From assembly GCA_002406015.1 (NCBI GenBank), contig DHMX01000022.1, positions 367,240 through 431,239 of the forward strand: DNA of 64,000 bases, given 5' to 3'. Position 1 is the stretch's first letter. Each line of letters begins with the position of its first letter. The notes below the pieces were generated by a model. That model saw only the letters and a program-made list of their open reading frames with translations. It did not search any database and was not told the DNA's origin. Made by a program: the position numbers and the translations under genes. Of the stretch, positions 1 to 10,151 are shown in pieces. Source of the stretch: Lachnospiraceae bacterium UBA4631 (GTDB taxonomy: Bacteria > Bacillota > Clostridia > Lachnospirales > Lachnospiraceae).

Positions 1-1735
1 ACCAACTATACAGATGTTTTCCCAAATGATTTCCATTCATTTCCTGATACAAGGTCCATAGATACCAGTAGTATGCAGTAATGGATACATAACCAAAATA
101 ATGTCCCCGTTCGGTTCGATTCGGTGTATGCTCCAAATATTCCTCTAAAATCCGAAGCACCTCTGTATTGGAATAATCCGACCAGCAGATAAACGTACCA
201 AAGTCACTGGCTGGGTCATCATTTCCGGAATATTCCCAATCCACCAGATACATCCGGTTTTCATCATCCACCAGAAAATGCTCTGCCTGACAGGTACAAT
301 GACACAGACATTTCGGGATTGCATCCTGCTCTGTCCGTTCATAAACGGAAGCCACCAGCTCATGCAATTTCTTAAAATCATCAAAATCATCATATCCGGA
401 TTCCTGTAATTCCCGGTAATAATGACTCGCCTTTTCCCAAATGTTAAACTCATATTCCGAAGACAACTGCTGTTTATGCAGCGTCCGAATCATAGATAAC
501 GCTGCCGATACCTCAGTTTCGTTATGATAATCCATCGTATGTGTGTCATGAATATAATGGGATATTCTCCATCCGTCCTTGGAATCCATATATAAGTAGC
601 TGTCATCCAGATGAAGCTTTGCTGCCATCTCGGAGGATGCCGCTTCGCTCTTCCGATTGATATGGGTACGGCTTCCTTTTTGCGGATGCCGGTATACATA
701 ATACTGCTCTCCTACCTGAAATTGAAAGGAGGTATTCGTCATACCGGTTTTAATCACCTTAATATTCACGATTTCTCCGGTTTCACATCCCAACACCTGA
801 CTGATATTGGTAAGAATCTTTGAATCTGCATTGTTAATGTATTCCGCATCAAACTCTCTTAATTCATCCAAAGAATCAAATTCCAATACCTTATCCGCAT
901 CATATTTTCGAATATACATATCCAGATTCCGGATATGCCGTATATATAAATCCTCCCAATAATGCTCGCGTACCTCCGGATTCTTATACTCGCGTGCCAG
1001 AAGCTGTCCAAAGGCTTCGCTAAAGAACCGGTCAAAATACACATGTCCCATCATAAACCAGGAAGCCCTTCCCCCGCTGACTACCTGCTTAATTTTTCCT
1101 TTTCCGTCGCACTCGATACAGTATTCATCCGTATCCCCCGGTGCATAAACTGCTGCATAATAAGAGCGATACACATATGGTTCAAATACATTATCCACAA
1201 AATAATTATCACTGGAGCAAATAAAGGTATTCGATAACCGGTCCAGCACCCGAATCAAAGTTGAAGTATTGTTGTATTGGTAATAATCTTCATTTACAAC
1301 AATCTTTACTCCGAATTTATCCTCCAGATAAAAGAACTTTTCCTGCATATAACCGACTACAATGGTAATATCCTGTATTCCGGCTTCCTTTAATTGACGA
1401 ATCTCACGTTCAATTAATATCTCACCTTTTACCTTTAATAAGCCCTTCGGCTTTTCATAAGACAGCGGTGCAAACCGGCTGGACATTCCTGCCGCCATAA
1501 TAATTGCATTTTGTACCCGGTATGGCTCTAATGCTTCCATACCATCGGCTGTGATTTCGTATTTCCCGGCTTCATTCACCAGAATCAAACGCTTCTCCAA
1601 CAGACCGTTTATCAACTGATTGGTCTTTCCGAGTGATACCGAAAGTGCTTGTGCCAGACTTCGCTGCGTATCATGCTCTCCGCCTGATTTTTGGAAAAAG
1701 CGGTATAGAATTTGAAATTCCTCTAATCCTAACAT
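1..1735 (-). CDS. Winged-helix / nucleotidyltransferase / choline-kinase-like fusion (LicC-LicA type), 3' end outside window
   Basis: The frame is open from an ATG at 1735 to the left edge (at least 578 codons), so the C-terminus is missing. Residues 1-70 look like a MarR-type winged helix. From about residue 75 a sugar-nucleotide/CTP transferase domain starts with AIIMAAGMSSRFAPL and KPKGLLKV, as in LicC phosphocholine cytidylyltransferases. From about residue 300 a choline/ethanolamine-kinase fold follows, ending with LVDWEYSGNDDP. In the family such proteins activate choline or another amino-alcohol for surface decoration. The kinase catalytic loop is unusual: where HNDxxxxN is expected the sequence reads HCTCQAEH (278-301), so the catalytic Asp and the metal-binding Asn are absent, although the later DWE motif is kept. 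Kinase activity is therefore doubtful. The start is supported by GAGGAG seven bases upstream. Confidence 0.85.
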   Translation of the reverse strand, partial: MLGLEEFQILYRFFQKSGGEHDTQRSLAQALSVSLGKTNQLINGLLEKRLILVNEAGKYEITADGMEALEPYRVQNAIIMAAGMSSRFAPLSYEKPKGLLKVKGEILIEREIRQLKEAGIQDITIVVGYMQEKFFYLEDKFGVKIVVNEDYYQYNNTSTLIRVLDRLSNTFICSSDNYFVDNVFEPYVYRSYYAAVYAPGDTDEYCIECDGKGKIKQVVSGGRASWFMMGHVYFDRFFSEAFGQLLAREYKNPEVREHYWEDLYIRHIRNLDMYIRKYDADKVLEFDSLDELREFDAEYINNADSKILTNISQVLGCETGEIVNIKVIKTGMTNTSFQFQVGEQYYVYRHPQKGSRTHINRKSEAASSEMAAKLHLDDSYLYMDSKDGWRISHYIHDTHTMDYHNETEVSAALSMIRTLHKQQLSSEYEFNIWEKASHYYRELQESGYDDFDDFKKLHELVASVYERTEQDAIPKCLCHCTCQAEHFLVDDENRMYLVDWEYSGNDDPASDFGTFICWSDYSNTEVLRILEEYLEHTPNRTERGHYFGYVSITAYYWYLWTLYQEMNGNHLGKHLYSW

Positions 1736-1823
1736 AATGACTCCTCTTTTAGTATCCATACAAATTTATTTTTGGTGTCTCATCTTTTGTTCATTTTTTA
1801 ATTATTACTTCTTCTTTTTGAAC

Positions 1824-1852
1824 ATAATGCCATATAAAACTATATTTGTCAA
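1824..1852 (-). promoter_or_regulatory. Predicted promoter of the nucleotidyltransferase/kinase fusion
   Basis: On the minus strand TTGACA (1847-1852) lies 17 bp from CATTAT (1824-1829), preceded by TGG as in an extended -10. It starts just downstream of the adhesin terminator, so the fusion gene is probably transcribed separately, with a leader of about 80 nt. Confidence 0.6.
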
Positions 1853-1869
1853 GCAAAAAAACAAAAGAA

Positions 1870-1906
1870 AATCCCGAAACTGTAGTTTTTTACAAGCTTC
1901 GGGATT
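1870..1906 (-). terminator. Rho-independent terminator of the giant adhesin gene
   Basis: Arms AATCCCGAA (1870-1878) and TTCGGGATT (1898-1906) pair perfectly, with an inner TGTA/TACA stem. On the minus strand the hairpin is followed by a T-rich run. It begins 20 bp after the adhesin stop codon. Confidence 0.85.
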
Positions 1907-1926
1907 CTTTCCTTCTTTTTATTTCA

Positions 1927-4900
1927 TTATCTGTGTTTCTTCTTTGTCAGCATCAGAATTGTAAATCCTGCAGCCGCCATCAGTCCCATTATACTTACCC
2001 CAATAACTCCGGCTGTATCTCCGGTCTTTGGTGCTTTTGCAATTCGGCTCGTATCTACATCCGAACTACCGTCATCCAACGGCTTATCCTGCATCACTAT
2101 CGTATCTGTTGTCAACAACACATAGACACCATCCGCATTCTTTACATATAACTGTCCGCTGCTATCAATTGCAAATGCTATGGTTTCTGCAACCTCATAT
2201 CCATCCGGTGCTGTAATCTCGATTAATGTGTAATATTGCATTCCTTCCTTTGGTGCTGTAAATACGGTATTTGGAATCTGCGTTGGTGTTGTTCCGGATA
2301 TAAAGGAATAAATAACATTTCCTGCTTCATCCCGAATTTCCAATCCGGCACCCGGTAATTCCTTTGCGTTTGTAATATCCTGCTTACTGATTTTAACCGT
2401 AATTGCCTTATCGGTTACGATAAGCTTCCGCTCCTTCGTTACCGCTCCGTTTACAACAAGCTTACCGTCTGACTGTATCCGGAAATTTATCGGTTCTGCA
2501 TAAGCATAGCCTTGCGGTGCGGATACCTCCGTTATCACATACGTAACTCCCGGTACAAAGGTATTGCTTGCCAGATACTGAACCTCCGTCTTGCTGGTAA
2601 TGGTTATCGGCTGGAAGCTGGCATCATCCTTTGCTGTAATCTCCAAAACAGCTCCCGCCAGTAAGTTTCCGTCTGCGTCCTGCTTCCAAACCGCATACTG
2701 CGGAATATCCTCCATCACAACCGTTGCCGCATTTGTTTTATTATATTGTTCATTTCCGTCTGCATCCTGTGTCACCGTATATACCATACCTTTTGAATCC
2801 AATGCAACCGTAACAGGCTGGGATATTTCATAACCCACCGGTGCCTGCGTTTCCACTAATTGATATTTCTGATAGGTTCCCGGTGCCGGTGCCGTCAACA
2901 GGTTATTCGGTATTACAACCGGTGAACCGGTTGAAGTAAATGCATACAGTACATCTCCGCTCATATTCCGAAGCTCCAGCTTGGCTCCTGCCAGACCTGC
3001 CTTACTTATACTGTCCTGCTTATCAACCAACATCTGTATCGGTTGGTCCTCCATATAAATTGTCCTCTGACTCACCTTCTGACTTCCTATATATAATTGA
3101 CGGTCATTTTTCAGCTTAAAGGTAATCGGTGCCGCATACGCATATCCCTGAGGTGCTTTTATTTCCGTCAGGGTATAGCTGCATCCCACCGTAAACTCTG
3201 TAATATCTAATTCCCAAGTCGGTTGACTTTCTTCACACGTCCATGTCTTTGTTATGAATAACGGGTCATCCTCTGAAGTCAGTTGTAACACCGTTCCCGG
3301 TAAATAGGTGGAAGTTGTTCCCCCTGCTACCTTCCGGATACTGACACCCACCTCTGCATCCTGCATTACAATGGTATCATTATATACCGTCTGCTGGTCC
3401 TTTCGTTCTACTGTACCATCCTTATGAATGAAAAACTCTATATCATCTGCCACTGTATATCCAACCGGAGGTGTCACCTCATGCAGCAGATAGCTTACGT
3501 CTGCCTCCAGAACCGATGCATCCACAGATGTACTTCCGGAGCTATCGGTGCTGTTAATCGTATATACAACCGTTCCGGTATCCTTTTTAATAATCTGCAG
3601 CTTGGCACCTGCCAATGACATACCGAAGCCGTCCTGCTTTCTTATATTCAGTCTCAGTGTATCATCCTGAATCATAAAGGTATCCTTTGCAGTATTCAAC
3701 ATATTCCGATATGCAGAATCTACTTCGATTTCATATTTGTTCAGTCCTGTATTCAGCTTTACCTGAAACCAAATCGGTGTCTGCATAATGGTATAACCGG
3801 TTGGTGCCTGTATTTCTTCCAGAACATAATCATTTCCTGCCCGTAAAACAGTTCCGACCTTTATTTCATACGGGACAGCTCCTGTTATTATCCGGTCCTG
3901 TTCATTAACCACACCGTCTCCGTTCAAATCTATCTGCATACCGGTTGTGCCATCCTTTATCACAAAGACCGCTCCCGGTAATACCTCATAAGAACCTGCT
4001 ATCACCTTATCAATATAAATAGAATCGTCCGGTTTTTTCTTGTTTGTCATTGTTACGGTTGCATTTGTAATCTGCGTATCCACAGCACCATTTGTAACAC
4101 TCCAGATGCTTCCGTCCTGCCCGATTGCAAATACTACATCCTCTGCAATGCTATAACCATCCGGTGCACTTAATTCCCGTAACGTATAGAACCGATAGGT
4201 TCCGGCAGTCTGTGGTGCCTCCAGCAGGGATGCATCCACTACTTTTTCTGTCGTTGCCGTTGTAAACCGGGCAAGCTCCTGATTTTCATCATTATAGAGT
4301 GCCAGAATTGCATTTGGCTGCTGAACCGTCGGATTGTCACTTGCCACCTTTCCTATCAGCAACTGAATCGGGGTATCCTTCATAACAACCGTCTTTCCGG
4401 TGGTATTTGCACTTCCGTTCACAAGCAGGCTTCCATCTGCCTGAATCTTTATCGCTATCTCCGCTGCATATCCGTATCCTGCCGGTGCCTTTTTCTCCAC
4501 CAATACATAATTCGTATTGATTTCCAGCAACCGGTAATCAATGGTATGCGGTGTCCCGGTGGATGTCCAGCGTTCTATCAAGGTTCTTCCAGAGCCGTTT
4601 ACTTTATATAATTCCAGCTCGGCTCCTGCTATCTCCCGATTTGCCCCTATATCCTGCTTGCTAATTGTCAATGAAATTCTGCTGTCCGTATATTCTACCG
4701 GATAATTCCTTGCCTCTGTCACCTCTATCTGAACCTTTTGATTGTTAAGTACAAATCCCTTTGGCGGTGTAAGCTCCTGCACATAATAACTACCGCATGG
4801 AAGCTTGCTGAAGGTTATCGTACCATCAGCACCGGTAAATGCCCGTTTCACCAGCGTGCCATCCTCTTTATAAAGTCCAAATTCCGTTCCCGGAAGCAGA

Positions 4901-7900
4901 TGCAGCTTTGTCACACCATATTTCGTTACCGTTACAGAGCCATAAATGCGTGCATTCGTAAATGTTGCCTTAGAGGCGTCTGTTGATGCCGTTGATGCTG
5001 CCCCACCTGCGGTTCCATAATATGGAATATCAGACTTGGTTTGATAATAAGCACCTGTATCATCTCCATCCGGATATGCCGCAAGTGCCGCTTTATTTGC
5101 AAATGTAATAATTGCCTGCGTACTGCATACATATCCATACGGTGCCTGTATTTCCTTTACCGTATACTTTGTATCATCCGAATCTCCCTGAATATTAATT
5201 CTCTGGAAATATGCTATACCATCCGCATCTGTGACTGCCGTAGCAATCGGTGTTGCTTCCGCATTTCGATATAAGCCAAATTCCGCATACGGCAAGACAA
5301 CCGTTGGTGTCTCTGCATCCACCTTCTTGAACTTAAAGCTTACATAAGGTGGTGTCTGTTTTGTATTCCGAATGACTATTTCAGTTTGGGCAGCAGATGT
5401 ACTGCTTATACCGGTTGTCACGATTCCATCGGCTGTAATGGTAATCTGATAACGTTCTACAGACGGAAGATACCCTGCCGGTGCCTGAATTTCGGATAAT
5501 GTATAGGTTCCATACGGCAGACCCTCAAACCAGATGTCACCCTCTGCAAAATCGGTCTTTCCATGATGCTTCGTTGCGTCTGCTGCTGTTTCGGCATTAT
5601 AAGCTGCTGCATCTGCTGCTGTCATGGAGCTTACGGTCGTTATCAGCTTATTATTTTTGTCATACAATGCAAAGACTGCACCAGCCAATGGCTGTCCATT
5701 CTCATCCTGCTTCTTTGCCAGAATCGCACCATCCTGCTTGTCATTAATAATTGTCTTACTAACAATACCCGTACCGGTGACTCCAACCGCTGCATCCACC
5801 TCGGTCAAGGTAATCGGCACATCTGCAGATGCCTGATAGCCTGCCGGTGTTTTAGATTCATGTAAATAGTATTCTCCGTACCGTAATCCTGAAAATGACA
5901 ACTTGCCGTTACTATCCGTTGTACCGCTTGCAATAAACATACCACTCTTACTGTATAATTCAAACTCAACATCCGGCAATGGATTTCCCGGAGTTGCATT
6001 ATCGGTCTTTGTTACCTGTAATTCAAATCGAATCACCTTATTTTCAATTTGTACCTCCGTATCTCCCAACTGCTTCACAACCACATTCGTATCAGCGGCC
6101 ACCTGATAACCGCTTAATCCGGTTGTTTCCTTTATAAGATACGTTCCAAACGGTAAATCTTCAAACCTTGCAATACCGGCAGCATTTGTAGTAACCACAT
6201 AATCTACCGGTGTTCCGCCTGCATCCGGAATCTGATACGGAGTTCCGTCTGCATTATACAGGGTAAATGATACTCCCAAAAGCGGATTTGCCGGTATACT
6301 GTCATCCACCTTCGTGATTACAATATTTCCCTTTGCCAGTGTATTTGTAATGGTAATGGTATCACTCTGGTCTTCCCGCTCTGTACCGGTTCCAACCTTG
6401 AAGGACTTCATCGTAGTATCCAGAATATAGGTATTCGGTGCAGATACCTCCCGGTAATAATAGGTCTTACCTAACTCCAGATTTGTAAATGCCGCAATAC
6501 CGTTTGCATCCGTCGTTACACTCTGCACCCGGTTCTTTCCGTAAGGGTCTGTATATAACTCAAAGCTTACGCCCGGTATCTTCGTACCAACAGCCCCATC
6601 CTGTACCTTTGTAATGGTATAGGTTCCGACTGCCTTTTCATTTTCCATCACATAGGTGTTATTCGGCATAATTATACCCGGTGTTCCATACAGAACCTCC
6701 ATCTCTCCGGTACCTTCATTTCTTTGTACCACTACCTGAACCGGAGTTACCTGCCGCTTATACCCCTCCGGTGATGTGATTTCCTTTATATAGTAGGTTC
6801 CTTCTGCAATGGTACTAAAGCTTGCCATTCCTGTATTGTTCGTAGTCCGGCTATATAAAAGTGTGGTGCAGGCAGCATCCGAATACAGTCCAAATTCTGC
6901 CGGACTGGTAATGACTGTCTGCTCCGTATCTACCTTTTTAATATAAATATCCGCCGAATTTGTATTCGGTAACGGCTCATCTGCAATCTGCATTTCATAA
7001 TAACGATATACCTTGGATGCCTCAACCGGCGTAATTTCTGAGCATTTAATCTCATGTACGGTGGTATCCAGCTTATATCCGTCCGGTGCTTCCATTTCTA
7101 CTAATTGGAAGGTATAATCCTTGCTGAAATCCACATCACTGAATACTGCGTATCCGTCTGCTCCGGAGGTTGCAGTTGCCACAACAACATCCCCCAGTTT
7201 TAACTGGAAGGTGGCTCCCGACAAGACCAGATTCGGATTGGAAGTACTTACCTTTTTAATCCGGATTTCCTGTCGGTAATAGGTTCCGGCTGATGAAGAA
7301 CTAAAGCTGATATTCTGTACACTATTGGATTCCTTACTGATTACCGAACCGTTTCCATGGAACTGAACCTGATTTGTAACCTGTTTTCCAACCAATGCTT
7401 CCTGTCTGCAATTAAATCTTGTCCGAAATTCAAAGTAATAGGTATCACTTCCGATGTTTGGAAGCTGCACCACAATATTTCCGTTAATGGCTGTCACCTG
7501 ATAACCGCTTGTTACCTCTTCCTCCGTACCGTCTGCTTTTCTGCGTGTCAGCTTCGCACTGTCATCTAGATATGTAAAATAGTCCGGTAACTGGTCGGTA
7601 ATATATGGATTCGTAATACCGCTCATATCATTTTGGACTTCATTAATTGCTATTTTCCATGTCACAACGTCCTTACCGGAATTATAAACATAGGTTTTGT
7701 TCAAGGCTCCGCCTGCAATACCGGTAACCGTCTTTGTTGCGGTATCCGTAACGGTTTCCGTTGGCCCATAGGTTGCCTCCATCGTAACCTGATTCTTATA
7801 ATCATGCGACTCTGAGGCATATATCATATCTGTCACCTTAGTCTTATATGTAATTTCAAATCCGGATGTATTCTGGAACAGCTCTTCAAGCTTTGCTTTT

Positions 7901-10041
7901 TCTGTCGCAGAAGCCGTAGAAGGATTCAGCGAATACGTTATGGTCTGAATGCCGGACGCATCTACCGTAGTTGTCGGAATTACGGTTAGTGGATTGCCGT
8001 CATGATAACGGAGTGAGAGCTTCATACTGCCTTCGACAAACCGTGTATTTTCCGGCAATACATCCTTAAAATCGTATTTACTCGGTATCGTCTGCTGTGG
8101 AGCTACAATTACCTTCCAGTCTATCGTACCGTCCCCATTCATAGTACCTTCCTTGCTGCTTATCAGCTTCGGCTCGGTAATCGTAACATAGGTATCTCCT
8201 CTGTCCGTTATATCCGATGTAATATCCGTAGAGCTTAACGTGGCATCATTATAGATACTTGTTGCATTTCCTTTATATGCATTAAAATAATCATCGGAAA
8301 TTTTAGTAACAATCGTTATTTCCTTCTTTTCACTTATATCTCCGAAATCAAATTCCAAATAATCCGCAGTACTAATATCTGCGGCATTCGTAGGATAACT
8401 TAGGTACGGAAGGGAATCCGCATCTACCCGCACATAGCTTAACTGCTTTATGCTTCCCACGCCCTGCCAGCTAGGTGCATCGACCAGATTATCTCTTACT
8501 TTAACTCCATGCAATGTCTTACCGGCTTCGTTTACTGTAATCTTCCACGTAATCTCTCTTGTAATGGAATTATAGGAGCCCACTGCATTCTTACTTATCA
8601 GATTAACCCCCGGAACACTTGCTTTTCCTTCATAGTCATACTGAATCGTAGTACCTCCGGTAATTCTTCCGGTATTTTCAAATTTACTCTGTGAATAATC
8701 ATTGACCTTTGTTTTATAGGTCAGGGTAATCGTATCTGTATACGGACTGGCTGGAAATGTAAGTGTAAATCCGGTAGTGCTTGTTGTATCTACTGTAACA
8801 CCCGGCACGGCATTTCCGGCAGAATCCGTAACCGTAACGGTTCTTCCGTCTGCCCACTCCAGACCTGCTCCAAATGTATCCTTATAGGTTGCTCCTCCTA
8901 CATCCAGTTGCTCCTTATTCAAGGTAACCGTCCAGGTAATTTCATTATTTGCATCCACATTGCTTCCGGACTTTTCAACCATGTTCGCCCCGGTCCATAC
9001 ACTGGTAGTATCGGATACGCCCTCCGGATTCGGTTCATCCGGGTTAAATGCTGCTGTATTTTTAATCTCCTTATTACCGTTGGTAATTGGAGAGCCATAT
9101 GCATCCGCTTCACATTCTGTCAGGAATTTAATATCAACACTGCTTCCGGTAGCCCCTGTTACCTTAAGCTTCACCGAACTGTCGCCATCCGAGCATTCGG
9201 CTGTAACACTTGCTTGACTCTGACTAATCTTCGGATAACCGGAAACATCCGCATAGGTAATTCCTTCCGGTAAATTATCAATAATATCTCCGGATAAACT
9301 GTCTCTTCCCTTTAATTGCAGATTAATATTCCATTCAATATACTTCTTTCCGCCTATCGTGGTTACATAGCCGCTCTTATTCATCCCTACCTTACCCGGC
9401 TGTGCATCCTCTGTCTTTTGGGATTCATCATTGGTACGGATATTAAAATCAAACTGCCCGGAAGCTGTCGGAAACGAAATCACCGCATCCTTATCGGCTT
9501 CCTGTAAGCTGTCACTCAGTCCCCCGTCAAACTGCACATAAAACGGAAGATTCGTTTGATTCCGGATATTTTCATTAAACACAAAGGTCAAGGTACCGGT
9601 GTTCGATATGGTAACCGTACCGATGGAGGTGGTTCCCTGACTGGTGGTATATGCCAAATCATGTGTTACGTTATTTTCGTCTACACGAATTGTAGAAGGA
9701 AGCTGATAAATATACTCCTTTCCCACTTCAATCGTTTCATCACTTGCCATATTAAAATCCAGATGCATATAAATCTTGGAATTATATGGAAATTCTGTGG
9801 TGTCTCCCAGTGCCAGATTCACTTCCTGATAACTGTTATTCTCGTCATAATAACCGGCTGTCAACAGCAAGCCCGTCAAATCAATATTCGTTCCATTTAA
9901 CAAGGTATTCGCGGAATCCTCTGAGCGTACGATCCCCGTATTTACCGGCAATAAGGTGGTAGTTATCACCAACATCATAAGGACAGCCAGTACACGCTGC
10001 CAAAACACACTGCCATGTATATTCCGTAAAAATCGCTTCAT
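1927..10041 (-). CDS. Giant cell-wall-anchored SpaA/Cna-B repeat surface protein (2704 aa)
   Basis: Secreted adhesin-like or pilin-like protein. Residues 1-41 are a signal peptide (KR-rich start, hydrophobic VLAVLMMLVITTTLLP core). Residues about 45-915 hold five or so adhesin-type domains with recurring ITWKI/IEWNI strands preceded by a Lys, as in collagen-binding and isopeptide-forming folds. Residues about 920-2660 hold some 16 SpaA/Cna-B-type domains, each opening with a K(V/Q)D-like strand and closing with E(I/K/V)xAPxGY; the Lys and Glu are the usual partners of intramolecular isopeptide bonds. The C-terminus has the sorting signal APKTGD, a hydrophobic helix and a KKKHR tail, so a sortase should anchor it. 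No sortase gene is in the window. Repeat 11 contains a calcium-loop-like insertion. AGGAGG precedes the ATG. Ligand and function are unknown. Confidence 0.93.
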   Translation of the reverse strand: MKRFLRNIHGSVFWQRVLAVLMMLVITTTLLPVNTGIVRSEDSANTLLNGTNIDLTGLLLTAGYYDENNSYQEVNLALGDTTEFPYNSKIYMHLDFNMASDETIEVGKEYIYQLPSTIRVDENNVTHDLAYTTSQGTTSIGTVTISNTGTLTFVFNENIRNQTNLPFYVQFDGGLSDSLQEADKDAVISFPTASGQFDFNIRTNDESQKTEDAQPGKVGMNKSGYVTTIGGKKYIEWNINLQLKGRDSLSGDIIDNLPEGITYADVSGYPKISQSQASVTAECSDGDSSVKLKVTGATGSSVDIKFLTECEADAYGSPITNGNKEIKNTAAFNPDEPNPEGVSDTTSVWTGANMVEKSGSNVDANNEITWTVTLNKEQLDVGGATYKDTFGAGLEWADGRTVTVTDSAGNAVPGVTVDTTSTTGFTLTFPASPYTDTITLTYKTKVNDYSQSKFENTGRITGGTTIQYDYEGKASVPGVNLISKNAVGSYNSITREITWKITVNEAGKTLHGVKVRDNLVDAPSWQGVGSIKQLSYVRVDADSLPYLSYPTNAADISTADYLEFDFGDISEKKEITIVTKISDDYFNAYKGNATSIYNDATLSSTDITSDITDRGDTYVTITEPKLISSKEGTMNGDGTIDWKVIVAPQQTIPSKYDFKDVLPENTRFVEGSMKLSLRYHDGNPLTVIPTTTVDASGIQTITYSLNPSTASATEKAKLEELFQNTSGFEITYKTKVTDMIYASESHDYKNQVTMEATYGPTETVTDTATKTVTGIAGGALNKTYVYNSGKDVVTWKIAINEVQNDMSGITNPYITDQLPDYFTYLDDSAKLTRRKADGTEEEVTSGYQVTAINGNIVVQLPNIGSDTYYFEFRTRFNCRQEALVGKQVTNQVQFHGNGSVISKESNSVQNISFSSSSAGTYYRQEIRIKKVSTSNPNLVLSGATFQLKLGDVVVATATSGADGYAVFSDVDFSKDYTFQLVEMEAPDGYKLDTTVHEIKCSEITPVEASKVYRYYEMQIADEPLPNTNSADIYIKKVDTEQTVITSPAEFGLYSDAACTTLLYSRTTNNTGMASFSTIAEGTYYIKEITSPEGYKRQVTPVQVVVQRNEGTGEMEVLYGTPGIIMPNNTYVMENEKAVGTYTITKVQDGAVGTKIPGVSFELYTDPYGKNRVQSVTTDANGIAAFTNLELGKTYYYREVSAPNTYILDTTMKSFKVGTGTEREDQSDTITITNTLAKGNIVITKVDDSIPANPLLGVSFTLYNADGTPYQIPDAGGTPVDYVVTTNAAGIARFEDLPFGTYLIKETTGLSGYQVAADTNVVVKQLGDTEVQIENKVIRFELQVTKTDNATPGNPLPDVEFELYSKSGMFIASGTTDSNGKLSFSGLRYGEYYLHESKTPAGYQASADVPITLTEVDAAVGVTGTGIVSKTIINDKQDGAILAKKQDENGQPLAGAVFALYDKNNKLITTVSSMTAADAAAYNAETAADATKHHGKTDFAEGDIWFEGLPYGTYTLSEIQAPAGYLPSVERYQITITADGIVTTGISSTSAAQTEIVIRNTKQTPPYVSFKFKKVDAETPTVVLPYAEFGLYRNAEATPIATAVTDADGIAYFQRINIQGDSDDTKYTVKEIQAPYGYVCSTQAIITFANKAALAAYPDGDDTGAYYQTKSDIPYYGTAGGAASTASTDASKATFTNARIYGSVTVTKYGVTKLHLLPGTEFGLYKEDGTLVKRAFTGADGTITFSKLPCGSYYVQELTPPKGFVLNNQKVQIEVTEARNYPVEYTDSRISLTISKQDIGANREIAGAELELYKVNGSGRTLIERWTSTGTPHTIDYRLLEINTNYVLVEKKAPAGYGYAAEIAIKIQADGSLLVNGSANTTGKTVVMKDTPIQLLIGKVASDNPTVQQPNAILALYNDENQELARFTTATTEKVVDASLLEAPQTAGTYRFYTLRELSAPDGYSIAEDVVFAIGQDGSIWSVTNGAVDTQITNATVTMTNKKKPDDSIYIDKVIAGSYEVLPGAVFVIKDGTTGMQIDLNGDGVVNEQDRIITGAVPYEIKVGTVLRAGNDYVLEEIQAPTGYTIMQTPIWFQVKLNTGLNKYEIEVDSAYRNMLNTAKDTFMIQDDTLRLNIRKQDGFGMSLAGAKLQIIKKDTGTVVYTINSTDSSGSTSVDASVLEADVSYLLHEVTPPVGYTVADDIEFFIHKDGTVERKDQQTVYNDTIVMQDAEVGVSIRKVAGGTTSTYLPGTVLQLTSEDDPLFITKTWTCEESQPTWELDITEFTVGCSYTLTEIKAPQGYAYAAPITFKLKNDRQLYIGSQKVSQRTIYMEDQPIQMLVDKQDSISKAGLAGAKLELRNMSGDVLYAFTSTGSPVVIPNNLLTAPAPGTYQKYQLVETQAPVGYEISQPVTVALDSKGMVYTVTQDADGNEQYNKTNAATVVMEDIPQYAVWKQDADGNLLAGAVLEITAKDDASFQPITITSKTEVQYLASNTFVPGVTYVITEVSAPQGYAYAEPINFRIQSDGKLVVNGAVTKERKLIVTDKAITVKISKQDITNAKELPGAGLEIRDEAGNVIYSFISGTTPTQIPNTVFTAPKEGMQYYTLIEITAPDGYEVAETIAFAIDSSGQLYVKNADGVYVLLTTDTIVMQDKPLDDGSSDVDTSRIAKAPKTGDTAGVIGVSIMGLMAAAGFTILMLTKKKHR

Positions 10042-10098
10042 AATTATGTAACCTCCTGCTGTTGATTATTCTGTAAAATCCCTTCTAATTCCAATAGA

Positions 10099-10151
10099 AA
10101 AAGATATGTTATACTAATTTTTTTTGTACCTTTTAGTATAACATATCTTTT
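10099..10151. repeat. 19-bp perfect inverted repeat overlapping the adhesin promoter
   Basis: Arms AAAAGATATGTTATACTAA (10099-10117) and its exact complement (10133-10151) flank a 15-nt T-rich spacer. The right arm contains the predicted -10 of the adhesin promoter. The repeat could be an operator for a dimeric regulator. In read-through RNA from the upstream gene it could also act as an AT-rich terminator; there is no long unpaired U-tract. Confidence 0.8.

Noticed and set aside
4000..7000. CRISPR-like or exact tandem repeat array in the adhesin gene
   Set aside because: The recurrence is at protein level with variable length and codons; there are no constant DNA repeats with spacers.
8908..9273. 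Plus-strand open frames over the adhesin gene
   Set aside because: Many such frames occur antisense to the repeat gene and have odd composition; the minus-strand protein explains the region.
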